Assembly: GCA_046349975.1 (NCBI GenBank)
Contig: JAXMBH010000005.1
Coordinates: forward strand, 1 to 64,000
DNA: 64,000 bases
Reading direction: 5' to 3'
DNA from: JABDGM01 sp046349975
GTDB taxonomy: Bacteria > Planctomycetota > Planctomycetia > Pirellulales > Lacipirellulaceae
Positions 55,832 through 63,909 of the stretch are shown piece by piece; positions within the stretch are counted from its first letter, which is position 1; the number at the start of each line of letters is the position of its first letter. A model generated the notes under the pieces. It had not been told where the DNA came from. It saw only the letters and a program-made list of their open reading frames with translations, and did no database searches. Both the position numbers and the translations under genes were made by a program.

Positions 55832-55925
55832 CAGATTAACCGCAGATGAAAGCCAACTCACTCAACCCGAACTAACGACCAACGTTCGCTCCACCAATCT
55901 GCGAACATCTGCGTCATCTGCGGAC
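55832..55925. repeat. CATCTGCG-type repeat pair
   Basis: ACCGCAGATGAA at about 55838 and the inverted words AATCTGCG, CATCTGCG and CATCTGCGG at 55892-55920 form a loose inverted repeat. Such ATCTGCG words occur as scattered intergenic repeats in many bacteria. Confidence 0.45.
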
Positions 55926-56061
55926 TAATTCCAGAACGCATCGAACTGTGTGACGCTCGCCCAATATCTCTTCGGCAGTAGATGCATCGGCGTTCCGACC
56001 ACCCCGCCGTCTAACATTCTCCCCCCACCACAATTCCGCTACGATACCCTCGCCACTCCCG

Positions 56062-56117
56062 CATCCCTCATCCCGCATCCAGCATCCAGCATCCCGCATC
56101 CAGCATCCCGCATCCAG
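56062..56117. repeat. heptad tandem repeat (eight units)
   Basis: Eight contiguous 7-bp units of the form CATCCNN (CATCCCT, then CATCCCG and CATCCAG in mixed order). They abut the truncated DUF4239 pseudogene and mark the probable breakpoint that removed its 5' half. Confidence 0.9.
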
Positions 56118-56141
56118 CATACATCCAACCGCGACGCCGCC

Positions 56142-56644
56142 GGCTTCCCCTCACCGCTCCGCGAAGAACTCCAAACCGGCCTCCGCGACTACACCCGCTT
56201 CGTCATCGACGAGGCCTGGCCCGCCAACGCCGCGGCCAAATCACCACCGCCGGCAACCCCCGGCTCAACACGTTCCAATCGCACCTCTATTCGAACGAGC
56301 CCACCACCGAAGCCCAAAAAATCCTCCAGGCCGAAGCCCTCAAGACCTACAACGAACTGGTCGAACTCCGCCGCCAGCGCACCGAAGCCGTCGACCAACA
56401 CGTGCCCGCCGAAATCTGGACCATGATCCTCCTCGGCGGTGCACTCGCCATCGCCACCTCCTACTGCTTCCAGGTCGAACCCTTCCGCCTCCACCTCATC
56501 CTCACCACGACCCTCGCCGCCACCATCGGCCTCCTCGACTTCCTCATCGCCGCCCTCGACCACCCCTACCAAGGCGCCGTCACCGTCGAACCCACCGCCT
56601 ACCAAACCGTCCTCGACAGCGTGATGACACCAACCAACGAATAA
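56142..56644 (+). pseudogene. truncated and frameshifted DUF4239 (bestrophin-like) gene
   Basis: Residues recognisable from 56142 (FPSPLREELQTGLRDYTRFVIDEAWPA) stop matching at about 56231, then the reading continues one frame over with GQITTAGNPRLNTFQSHLY, the coiled segment ILQAEALKTYNELVELRRQR and two membrane helices (WTMILLGGALAIATSYCF, LHLILTTTLAATIGLLDFLIAAL). Adding a single C near 56231 restores one frame. About 165 residues remain of a family of 250-260, with the N-terminal membrane part missing. The left edge is the heptad repeat. Non-functional. Confidence 0.8.
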
Positions 56645-56667
56645 CGCCCATGCCGCGTCGAACCATT

Positions 56668-56694
56668 GCTCCCTCTCCCTCCAGGGAGAGAGCC
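56668..56694. repeat. CT-rich palindromic repeat
   Basis: GCTCCCTCTCCCT and its near-complement AGGGAGAGAGC form a hairpin just after the pseudogene, followed by CGGGGTGAGGGG. This word order is familiar from dispersed intergenic repeats of several phyla. Confidence 0.5.
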
Positions 56695-56833
56695 GGGGTG
56701 AGGGGCCTTGGCGACTTCGCAACGTTTCGATTGCCCACAAACGACGCTTTACGGAGCGCCGGCCGCGATGCAAAGGCTCGGCGCAGCAGAGCGCGCAACC
56801 ACCATCCACGCTTTCAAGCCCAGCACCATCACC

Positions 56834-56931
56834 CATCCCGCAGGGATGGCAGCCCTTAGCCGGTGGTCGAGGAGCGCAGCGACGATACCACCGGTAACCA
56901 GCAACCTCCACCGCCGACCCTGACAGGGTCG
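56834..56931. repeat. triple-hairpin dispersed repeat
   Basis: Three perfect stems in a row: CATCCC/GGGATG at 56834-56848, CCGGTGGT/ACCACCGG at 56860-56894 and CGACCCT/AGGGTCG at 56915-56931. The arrangement resembles a REP-type unit. No RAYT transposase is in the window. Confidence 0.65.
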
Positions 56932-56997
56932 CAGCCCGCTGAAGCTACGATGCCAACGGCGCTTATAGAATTGGCGCTTCTGGCCGCGCGCCGTTCG

Positions 56998-57354
56998 CTA
57001 TTGCGCGTCGCTCTCCGTGAAATAGAACGCGCACCACAAGTAAATCAGCAACCAAGGAAGATACATTGCCGCTAAAGCCATGCTCACACCAATGAGACCC
57101 CCAGACGCTGAGGCGTATTCACGACGGATCTCAGAATCGATGTGTGGTTGAACAAATATGATGTAGCAAAAACGCAGCGTTACCAATACCCACACGAACT
57201 TGACAAGCCATTGCAGCTTTGACCTCGGACGTGCAAACGCCACTCTCAGCGCTTCCGAAACAACAATCCGCGGTCCTCCTCGATAGAGCGTAACCAAGAA
57301 GAGGAAGATGGCTACGACGAAAGAGAAAGCTAATAAAGTCGCTAGAACATCCAT
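56998..57354 (-). CDS. small hypothetical membrane protein
   Basis: A 118-aa protein with three hydrophobic segments (TLLAFSFVVAIFLFLVTLY, WLVKFVWVLVTLRFCYIIFV and VSMALAAMYLPWLLIYLWCAFYF). It ends with acidic residues. No family recognised and no convincing ribosome-binding site. Its base composition is visibly less GC-rich than neighbours, consistent with the accessory character of the region. Confidence 0.55.
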   Translation of the reverse strand: MDVLATLLAFSFVVAIFLFLVTLYRGGPRIVVSEALRVAFARPRSKLQWLVKFVWVLVTLRFCYIIFVQPHIDSEIRREYASASGGLIGVSMALAAMYLPWLLIYLWCAFYFTESDAQ

Positions 57355-57485
57355 TTGTCACACGTCGCGAGAAAGGACTGTGAGTAAACAGCGAGACTGC
57401 AGGGAAGCCCCCTAATTGTCCCCGACGCTTCCAACGAATTCAATCGTCAATATCTCGCCGCTAGTGGTCGAAAATTTGTGGGGTA

Positions 57486-57511
57486 GGCTTGCCGCGCAGC
57501 GGGAACCCATC
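57486..57511. repeat. REP-like palindrome, copy B
   Basis: GGCTTGCCGCGCAGCGGGAA followed by CCCATC, homologous to copies A and C. Located between two small membrane protein genes. Confidence 0.6.
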
Positions 57512-57532
57512 AAGCCCGCTTCGACCGCACTC

Positions 57533-58021
57533 TCACAATGCAATCAATAGTCCGAGCATGATCGCAACAACAGTCACGGCGATCAGCATCGCGCGCAGAC
57601 TGTAATGAAACCTAATTCGAGGCGCCACCGCAATTGAAATCAAGGCGAAGACAGTAATTAACAACCGCTGGGGGAAAACCAGCAGGATGCTCTCTCGATT
57701 CGCGTGAAAATACCACGTCCCAATGCCGTCCGGCATCGGCGTCAGAGTCGACCAATGCAACAACGGCTCATTGGGATCCGTCGTATTTCGTACAGACGCC
57801 CGGATCTGACCGCGCCGCGAAGCCACTGCCGCTCGACGCCACGCATTCCAAGTCACGCAATCCTCAGTCGATCGACCTCTGACCCACAGCACCACGCACA
57901 GCAAACAAGCTGCTGCGGCAACTATCGATAGCGCAATTCGCAACCTGCGAAACCGCGTTCGGCCTGTGCATGCCCCTCCCTCATTTCCGGCAGCACTTTT
58001 CGCCACGTCGTTGCCCACCAT
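57533..58021 (-). CDS. membrane protein with planctomycete SLRxLLIA-type motif
   Basis: A 162-aa protein. One N-terminal transmembrane helix (LRIALSIVAAAACLLCVVLWV, about residues 27-47) and two C-terminal ones (LLITVFALISIAVAP, then the motif FHYSLRAMLIAVTVVAIMLGLLIAL). The ending matches the FSLRTLLIAxT-type tail I know from many small planctomycete membrane proteins, often in families of uncertain function. The loop between has no motif. Flanked by two REP-like palindromes. Confidence 0.65.
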   Translation of the reverse strand: MVGNDVAKSAAGNEGGACTGRTRFRRLRIALSIVAAAACLLCVVLWVRGRSTEDCVTWNAWRRAAVASRRGQIRASVRNTTDPNEPLLHWSTLTPMPDGIGTWYFHANRESILLVFPQRLLITVFALISIAVAPRIRFHYSLRAMLIAVTVVAIMLGLLIAL

Positions 58022-58060
58022 TGCGCAATCCCTCGTCAGCTGAGGAGGTTGAGGTAGAAT

Positions 58061-58088
58061 GGGTTCGCCGCGGAGCGGAAACCCATCC
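58061..58088. repeat. REP-like palindrome, copy C
   Basis: GGGTTCGCCGCGGAGCGGAA followed by ACCCATCC, in the same orientation as copies A and B. Arms GGGTT and AACCC pair. Located between the two neighbouring small membrane genes. Confidence 0.65.
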
Positions 58089-58096
58089 GTATTCCG

Positions 58097-58660
58097 TCAA
58101 CCGTTGTCGCCTAGCAACCGCGCCTTCTCACCCGTCTCCGCGCGAATAACCTTCCGCATCGCCCGCAACTCCTCGCCCGCCCCAACGCACTTCTTCGGCA
58201 CAAAATACGCCGTTGTCGACGCCACATAGAACAGCAAAAACTCGTCCGTCTCGACGACCCGCCGGATCGCCGCCCACCGCAGCTTCACGTCGAAGTTCTC
58301 GCCGTGCACTTCGAAACCGTCGTGCGAAACCACGAACGTGAACACGCCGTCGTACGCCGGGTTGCCGCTTCGCATCCGCCGCACATTGAGCGCATGCAGC
58401 ACCGGAAACAACACGAACACGCCGAACGGCCCCATCAACAGCGTCATCGCCAGCGGCGGATACAACAGTGCGGCCACTCCATTCGTGCTCGCCACCAGGA
58501 TCGCCAGAACGAGCGGCGAACCCAAAAAGAACAAATACGCCATCAGCCCCGCCCGGCTTCGCGCAACAATCCGCCGCGTCGCTCGATACTGCTCGCCAAA
58601 ACTAACCCGCCCCGAAACCGTCACTGCCCCAGGCCCGACTCCCGCACCGGCTTCAGTCAT
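58097..58660 (-). CDS. YcxB-family membrane protein
   Basis: A 187-aa protein with two hydrophobic helices (LMAYLFFLGSPLVLAILVAS and MTLLMGPFGVFVLFPVL) followed by a C-terminal soluble domain: YDGVFTFVVSHDGFEVHGENFDVKLRWAAIRRVVETDEFLLFYVASTTAYFVPKKCV (positions about 105-160). This is the YcxB-like C-terminal pattern. GGAGCGGG upstream of the ATG supports the start. Function unknown. Confidence 0.75.
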   Translation of the reverse strand: MTEAGAGVGPGAVTVSGRVSFGEQYRATRRIVARSRAGLMAYLFFLGSPLVLAILVASTNGVAALLYPPLAMTLLMGPFGVFVLFPVLHALNVRRMRSGNPAYDGVFTFVVSHDGFEVHGENFDVKLRWAAIRRVVETDEFLLFYVASTTAYFVPKKCVGAGEELRAMRKVIRAETGEKARLLGDNG

Positions 58661-59009
58661 GTTTACCCGCTCCTACCGCGTCGACCGCTCAATCCATCAA
58701 TCGCAAAGGTAGCCACAAAAACCACTTGCAAGCGAACTGAAAATATGTATACTATCCCACATCCTGGCGGTCCGCCCCAATCCACCGCCAAATCGTTCGC
58801 TCTTTGAAAACCAGATTTCCCATCGCCAAGTCAGCAAGGTCGCCACCGATTTAAGCGAGGCCAGCATATTACCGCGCTGCGGAAAAGCAAAACGCTCGCG
58901 CTCAGCGTGCGCGCTGCCAATGACAATACGCACACCCTGCAAGATTCCATCGCTAACGGCCGCGCGAGTTTTGCTACTCCACAACCCAATTGTGCTACAC
59001 CCCGAATTA
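58661..59009. other. gene-free region before the IS5 element
   Basis: About 350 bp. It holds a promoter-like pair on the plus strand (TTGCAA near 58727, TATACT after a 16-base spacer) and a GCTCTTTGAAAAC word near 58799, but no gene follows before the insertion sequence. Possibly the leader of a gene lost to the insertions. Confidence 0.4.
58727..58754 (+). promoter_or_regulatory. candidate sigma-70-type promoter
   Basis: TTGCAA, 16-base spacer, TATACT. The strength of the -10 word is unusual for this GC-rich window. It points right, into the IS5 element, with no intact gene behind it. Confidence 0.45.
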
Positions 59010-59957
59010 GGTTACGTCCCAAAACGCTTAAACGAGTTCGTAGCTGAGATACTGTCTGATGAAGGCCAGAGTGATCATGCCGCCGAAGTTCTTGGCTGTC
59101 TTCTCGAATCGCGAGAGGATGCGGCGGTTTTCCTTAAGCCAGCCGATGAGTCGCTCAATGATGTTGCGACGACGGTACGCCTCGCGGTCGAAGTCGACCA
59201 GCCGCGCGTCACGATCTTGGTTTTGTTTGGAGGGAATCACCGGTGTGACGCCCAGATCCAGCAAGTACTCGTCGATCCAATCGGCCCGATATCCCTTATC
59301 GCCGCCCAAAGCGAAGGGCCAAGGGATGCGCTCGCCGTCGTCATCGAGCAATTGCTCGTCGGCCGTTACCAAGAGTTCGTCCAAGACTTGCGATTCGTGG
59401 GTCTGGCCAGCAGTGAGCCGAAAGGCCAGTGGCAGGCCGTGGCCGTCGCAGAGGACGTGGATCTTCGTCGAAAATCCCCCGCGCGAGCGGCCTAACGCGT
59501 GGTCGAGAGGCTCCTCCGAATCCCCTTTTTGCCGCCGCCGGTCGCACAGCGGGCTGCTCGGACCGTGGTGCCATCGATGCACCACAATTCTTCGTCGATC
59601 GCTCCCGCGGCGACAAACCGCGCTTGCAAGCGACGCAAAATCTCGGCCAACGTCCCGTCCGCGTTCCACGTGTCGAACATCCGCCAGCAAGTCTTCCAGG
59701 TTCCGAACTCCTCCGGAACGTCGCGCCACGGCGAACCCGTCCGCAGCACCCACAGGATGCCGTCGAGTACCTGCCGCGGGTCGCGCCGCGGCCGACCTGT
59801 CGAAGCAGGCTCCGGAAATACGTCCGCAATCAATTCCCATTCGTCGTCTGTCAGCAACAAGCGAGCCATCGCTGCGCCCTCCGTGGCTAGAACCAAATAT
59901 TCCAACCAGCATGGCTCAAAAACAATAATCCTCAAATACCAGTTTCGGGACAAAGCC
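59010..59957. mobile_element. IS5-family insertion sequence
   Basis: About 948 bp. Imperfect terminal inverted repeats: left GGTTACGTCCCAAAACG, right (complement) GGCTTTGTCCCGAAACT, 12 of 17 identical. Flanked by TA on both sides, consistent with the 2-bp target of this group. It carries one split transposase gene on the minus strand. It lies 101 bp from the IS30-family element. Confidence 0.75.
59028..59869 (-). CDS. IS5-family transposase with -1 frameshift
   Basis: Read as one protein of about 280 aa in two frames. The first (59492-59869) starts at an ATG with GGAGGG eight bases upstream and contains LLTDDEWELIADVFPEP and ELWCIDGTTVRAARC (first Asp). At AAAAAGGGG (59530-59522) a -1 slip joins the second frame, ending at 59028, with LGGDKGYRADWIDEY (second Asp) and RRNIIERLIGWLKENRRI (Glu). 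The slip gives GKKGDSEEP in the proper order. The DDE residues are all present, so the enzyme may be active. Confidence 0.8.
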
Positions 59958-60055
59958 TAGTAAATTCCCTTCCTGCCGCCGGCCGCGCCGCGAAAATTGG
60001 CCGTGTTTCCCAGCCCAAAACGCTAATTTCCCGAACAGCGGCCCAGCGAATTATG

Positions 60056-61155
60056 CAAGGTGAATTCAATTCTCAAATGCAACGGGGAGATGTGGTGAGT
60101 TTCGGATAACTTCGTTGGGAGTTCGGTAGTTGAGTCGTTTTCGTGGTCGGTTGTTGAGGAGTTCGACGGTTTGCTGTAGTTGACGATCGGTGAGCGGTTT
60201 TAGGTCGGTGCCTTTGGGGTAGAACTGGCGTAAGAGGCCGTTGGTATTTTCGTTGGTGCCGCGTTGCCAGGCTGCGTAGGGTCGCGCGAAGTACACGGGC
60301 ATCCCGATCCACTCCGCGAGTTGTTCATGGCTAGCGAACTCTTTGCCGTTGTCGAGGGTCAGCGTGCGGCGCAGCTGGGCGGGAACGGAGGCGAACAACT
60401 GCTGCGACGCGCGGTTGACTTCCGCGCTTTGACGTGCTGCGATTTTCGCGGCCAATAAGTAGCCACTCTTGCGCTCGACATGCGTCACCAGCGCGCTTTG
60501 ACGCCGGGCGCCAATGACCGTGTCCCCTTCCCAATCCCCATAGCGGCTCCGCTGACTGACGACCGCCGGCCGCTTGTCGATCTCGACGGTGCGGGGGATT
60601 TTTCCCCGCCGATCACGCCGTCGCCGCCGTTTTCCGCCGAAGCGGAGAAAGCTCTCCCAATGGGCCCGATCGGACTGCCGGCGGATCCACCCGTAAATGG
60701 TCTGGTGAGAGACCTGACAACTGCGGGCCCGCGGGTGCTCACGCCGCAACCGGCCACTGATCTGCTCCGGAGACCAATACTTCTCCAGTCCGCGGCAGAC
60801 TTCCTCGCGGAGCTTGGGGCGATCCAACTTCGCCACCAACGGGCGTTCCCGGCGGCGCCGCTCCGACCTCCGCTGCGCTCGCACCGCCGAGTAGCTGCCA
60901 TGGCGACAGTTCCTCGCTAGCTCGCGGCAGATCGTGCTGCGATGCCGCTTCAAACGACGGGCAATCGTCGCCGGCTTACGCCTGGCCGATCGCATCTGAC
61001 TGATAATCTCTCGCTCTTCCATGGTAAGATGACGCGCCATCGCTGGGCCTCCGTGCGAATGTTGCCGTTTTCACCAACAACATCCGAACGTCCCAGCGAT
61101 GGTTTTTCCAATACCAATCCCTTAACTGTTGCGTTTCAGCTTAGAATTCACCCAA
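60056..61155. mobile_element. IS30-family insertion sequence with 3-bp target duplication
   Basis: Element 60059-61152 with inverted ends GGTGAATTC...GCAAC(G/A)G of about 27 bp (roughly 20 matches). It is flanked by CAA on both sides (60056-60058 and 61153-61155), the 2-3 bp duplication expected for IS30. It inserted about 17 bp past the stop of the drug exporter. Confidence 0.85.
60066..61040 (-). CDS. IS30-family transposase
   Basis: A 324-aa DDE transposase. An N-terminal helix-turn-helix (TMEEREIISQMRSARRKPATIARRLKRHRSTICREL, residues 6-41) binds the ends. The catalytic core has WEGDTVIGARRQS (Asp), TLTLDNGKEFASHEQLAEW (Asp) and RPYAAWQRGTNENTNGLLRQF (Glu). GGAGG lies eight bases before the ATG. 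The frame is intact, so the element may be mobile. It is unrelated in sequence to the neighbouring IS5-type transposase. Confidence 0.93.
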   Translation of the reverse strand: MARHLTMEEREIISQMRSARRKPATIARRLKRHRSTICRELARNCRHGSYSAVRAQRRSERRRRERPLVAKLDRPKLREEVCRGLEKYWSPEQISGRLRREHPRARSCQVSHQTIYGWIRRQSDRAHWESFLRFGGKRRRRRDRRGKIPRTVEIDKRPAVVSQRSRYGDWEGDTVIGARRQSALVTHVERKSGYLLAAKIAARQSAEVNRASQQLFASVPAQLRRTLTLDNGKEFASHEQLAEWIGMPVYFARPYAAWQRGTNENTNGLLRQFYPKGTDLKPLTDRQLQQTVELLNNRPRKRLNYRTPNEVIRNSPHLPVAFEN

Positions 61156-61169
61156 TAAAAAATCGACTT

Positions 61170-62402
61170 TCACACCTTTGTCATAACTCGCCGCCACCTT
61201 TCCGTCACAGAAATGACTAGCCACAACAGCCCTTCGCAAGTCGCCACCGTCGCCGCCATCGGCAGGGCCGTGCCCGTGTGCAACAGCCCCACCGCCGCGC
61301 CCGCCGCCGCTCCGACCGCGTACTGCAATAGCCCCAACACTGCCGAAGCCGCCCCGGCTTCCTCCGCAAACGGCGCCATCGCCGCCGCGGTCGCGTTCGG
61401 AAAGATGAGCCCGAGCGTCGCAATGCATATAAACAATGTCACGTAGAACAAAGGAAAACCGCCCGCGCCACTGCCTGCTTCCACCACGAGCAAACCACCA
61501 GCCGCCGCCCCAACCGTCGACGCCATCCGCAAAATCCGGTGCAGATCAAACCGCCGCAACAACATACGGTTCAACTGCGCCGCCAGAAAGATGCCAATCG
61601 CGTTGCTCGCAAACACAAAGCTGAACTCCTGCGGCGAGAGCAAATACATCTCCATGAACACCGCCGGCGACCCCGCGATATATGCGAACAGTGCTCCGTA
61701 CGTGAACCCGATCGCCAGCGCATACCCCACGAACCGCGGCTCGAACAAAATGCCCACACTCCGCCGCAACACCGCAGCCACCGATCGCCGGCTCCGTCGC
61801 TCGGCCGGAAGTGTTTCCGCCAGGATAAACGCCACCGCCACCCCGCACGCCACGCCGACTCCCGCCAACGCCCCGAACACACTTCGCCAAGAACCCACCG
61901 CCAGAATCGCCCCACCCGCCAGCGGCGCGACGACCGGCGCGATGCCCGTGATCATCATCACAAACGAGTAAACGCCGGCCGACCGCGATTCATCGAACAA
62001 ATCGCGCACGACCGCCCGCGAAACCACTAGTCCCGCCGCCCCAGAGAACCCCATTAAAAACCGCGCGCCCAGCAACCACCAGACCGACGGCGCGATACTG
62101 CAGAGCAGGGCGGTCCCTGCGAACCCCGCGCACCCCACGAACAACGGCATGCGTCGCCCCGTGCGATCGCTGATCGGCCCCACAATGAACTGCCCAATCG
62201 CCAACCCCGCGAGAAAGAACGACAACGTCAGCGGCACGGTGCCCGGCGGCGCTTGCAGCTCCCGCTCCATCTGCGGAAACGCCGGCAGATACATGTCAAT
62301 CGCCAGCGGCGAAAACGCCGAGAGCGCACCGAGCAACACAATCAGGCCAAACGACGAAGCCCCCGCACGATCCACCGGTTGCTCAGTTCCTGTTTCGCAC
62401 AT
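61170..62402 (-). CDS. Bcr/CflA-family multidrug efflux transporter
   Basis: A 410-aa major facilitator with twelve hydrophobic segments. The opening (GLIVLLGALSAFSPLAIDMYLPAFPQM) and motif A region (GPISDRTGRRMPLFVG, about residues 78-93) are characteristic of the Bcr/CflA drug:proton antiporters. Its stop is 17 bp from the IS30-family element, whose insertion left the gene intact. It starts 57 bp after the sulfatase stop, so the two may share a transcript. Confidence 0.9.
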   Translation of the reverse strand: MCETGTEQPVDRAGASSFGLIVLLGALSAFSPLAIDMYLPAFPQMERELQAPPGTVPLTLSFFLAGLAIGQFIVGPISDRTGRRMPLFVGCAGFAGTALLCSIAPSVWWLLGARFLMGFSGAAGLVVSRAVVRDLFDESRSAGVYSFVMMITGIAPVVAPLAGGAILAVGSWRSVFGALAGVGVACGVAVAFILAETLPAERRSRRSVAAVLRRSVGILFEPRFVGYALAIGFTYGALFAYIAGSPAVFMEMYLLSPQEFSFVFASNAIGIFLAAQLNRMLLRRFDLHRILRMASTVGAAAGGLLVVEAGSGAGGFPLFYVTLFICIATLGLIFPNATAAAMAPFAEEAGAASAVLGLLQYAVGAAAGAAVGLLHTGTALPMAATVATCEGLLWLVISVTERWRRVMTKV

Positions 62403-62458
62403 CGCCTTCGGCGCGTCTCTCCGAAACTCGCACCAATCACACTACACCCGACAATCAC

Positions 62459-63880
62459 TCACTTCGCCATCGATGTCGACGGCAACTCCATCGCCTTCGG
62501 AAACGCCTTCGTCGCCATTGCCTCCGTCGCCACACCTTCGTCGCCCTGCTCACGCATCAATCGATCCAATAGCGCACCCATCTCGCGCAACTTCTCCGCG
62601 TGCTTCGCATCCGCGGCCAGATTGTGCAGCTCATTTGGATCGGCCTCAAGATCGAACAACTCCTCCGAGGGCCGATGAAAATATCGTGCCACAAGCTCAT
62701 TCGCCGCATGATCGGTCTTTGCCCGAGCAACCCACGACGCCCAATACTCGCTGCCATCCACCGGCTTGCCGAGGTCGATGTGCGTATGAAACTCTGCCTC
62801 CGGCTTCAGGTTGCGAATATACTTCCACCCGCTCGTACGAACCGTGCGCATTGGGTATTGGTTCATTTTCCCGTCGCCGCTATGCGTAGCGAAAATGACA
62901 TCACGAAACGTCGTCTCACGACCAGTGAGCAGCGGGATGAACGACCGCCCATCGATGTCGGCCGGCGGCGTGTCACCTGCCGCCTCCACCAGCGTCGGCA
63001 ACAAGTCGACCAGACTCACAAGCGCATCGCATCGCGACCCCGGCTTGATCACGCCCGGCCACACCGCGAACAGGTTCGTGCGTGTGCCCGTGTCATAGAG
63101 GTTCCACTTGCCGAACGGCCACTGGGCTCCTTGATCGGCAAATTCGATAAACAACGTGTTCGCCCCGAGCCGCTTGTACGCTTCATCGTATACCAAAGCG
63201 ATTTCGCGATCGCAACGCTCCACTGCCGCCTGATACCGAGCCCTCCAACGGCGCGTCGCAGGTGTATCAACAAGGATCGGCGACGGCTCGAACGACGAAC
63301 GCTCCGACCCATTCGCGGCGCCATTCTTGTCGAGCGCCGGCCACGGCACATGCGGAAAATTGGTGCCCACCATCAAGCACAGCGGCTTGTCCGATTTCCG
63401 CACTCGCAAGTACTCGATGGCCGACGACACGCACTGGTCGTCGTGGAACGTGTCGTGTGCCGTGTAGTCGAACCCGTACTTACGCCCCTGCTCGTAATGC
63501 GCCACTTTGCCAATCGCGGCCACTTCATACCCGAGTGCCTGCAAGTACGCCGGCAGCTTCTTGGCCTCCCCCCGCGGCGGCTGGTGGTTGAGCATCCCGC
63601 CGCTGTGCACCGGCATGAGCCCGGTCAAGAAAGCCGCCCGGCTCGGAGCGCACGTCGGCGAAGCGGCAAACGCGTGCGTAAGCGTCATTCCTTCTCGCGC
63701 CAACCGCTCCAGCGACGGCGTCGCAAACTGCTTCGCCCCGCTCACGGACGAATCGAGGTAGCCGTGGTCATCGGCAATGAACACGACAATATTCGGCCGC
63801 GACTTCTCTGCGGCGTGTGCTGTGTTTGGAATCGGCAAGAGAATAACGGCGCAGATAACGGCAAAATGAATGTGGCTCAT
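62459..63880 (-). CDS. arylsulfatase-type sulfatase
   Basis: A 473-aa exported sulfatase. A signal peptide (FAVICAVILLPIPNTAHA) precedes PNIVVFIADDHGY, with metal ligands Asp37-Asp38. The formylglycine site is Cys77 in TCAPSRAAFLTG, the C-x-P-S-R motif converted by a sulfatase-maturing enzyme. Further ligands lie in FIEFADQGAQWPFGKW, where the usual Asn or His after Asp is Gln. It removes sulfate esters, probably from algal polysaccharide. The ATG at 63880 is chosen over a TTG at 63901. No maturase gene is visible. Confidence 0.92.
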   Translation of the reverse strand: MSHIHFAVICAVILLPIPNTAHAAEKSRPNIVVFIADDHGYLDSSVSGAKQFATPSLERLAREGMTLTHAFAASPTCAPSRAAFLTGLMPVHSGGMLNHQPPRGEAKKLPAYLQALGYEVAAIGKVAHYEQGRKYGFDYTAHDTFHDDQCVSSAIEYLRVRKSDKPLCLMVGTNFPHVPWPALDKNGAANGSERSSFEPSPILVDTPATRRWRARYQAAVERCDREIALVYDEAYKRLGANTLFIEFADQGAQWPFGKWNLYDTGTRTNLFAVWPGVIKPGSRCDALVSLVDLLPTLVEAAGDTPPADIDGRSFIPLLTGRETTFRDVIFATHSGDGKMNQYPMRTVRTSGWKYIRNLKPEAEFHTHIDLGKPVDGSEYWASWVARAKTDHAANELVARYFHRPSEELFDLEADPNELHNLAADAKHAEKLREMGALLDRLMREQGDEGVATEAMATKAFPKAMELPSTSMAK

Positions 63881-63909
63881 GTTGACAGGATAACAGGCCA
63901 ACCTGCTGC

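Noticed and set aside
55914..56120. 68-aa minus-strand frame with LDAGCWM repeats
   Set aside because: It is the translation of the heptad satellite, not a gene.
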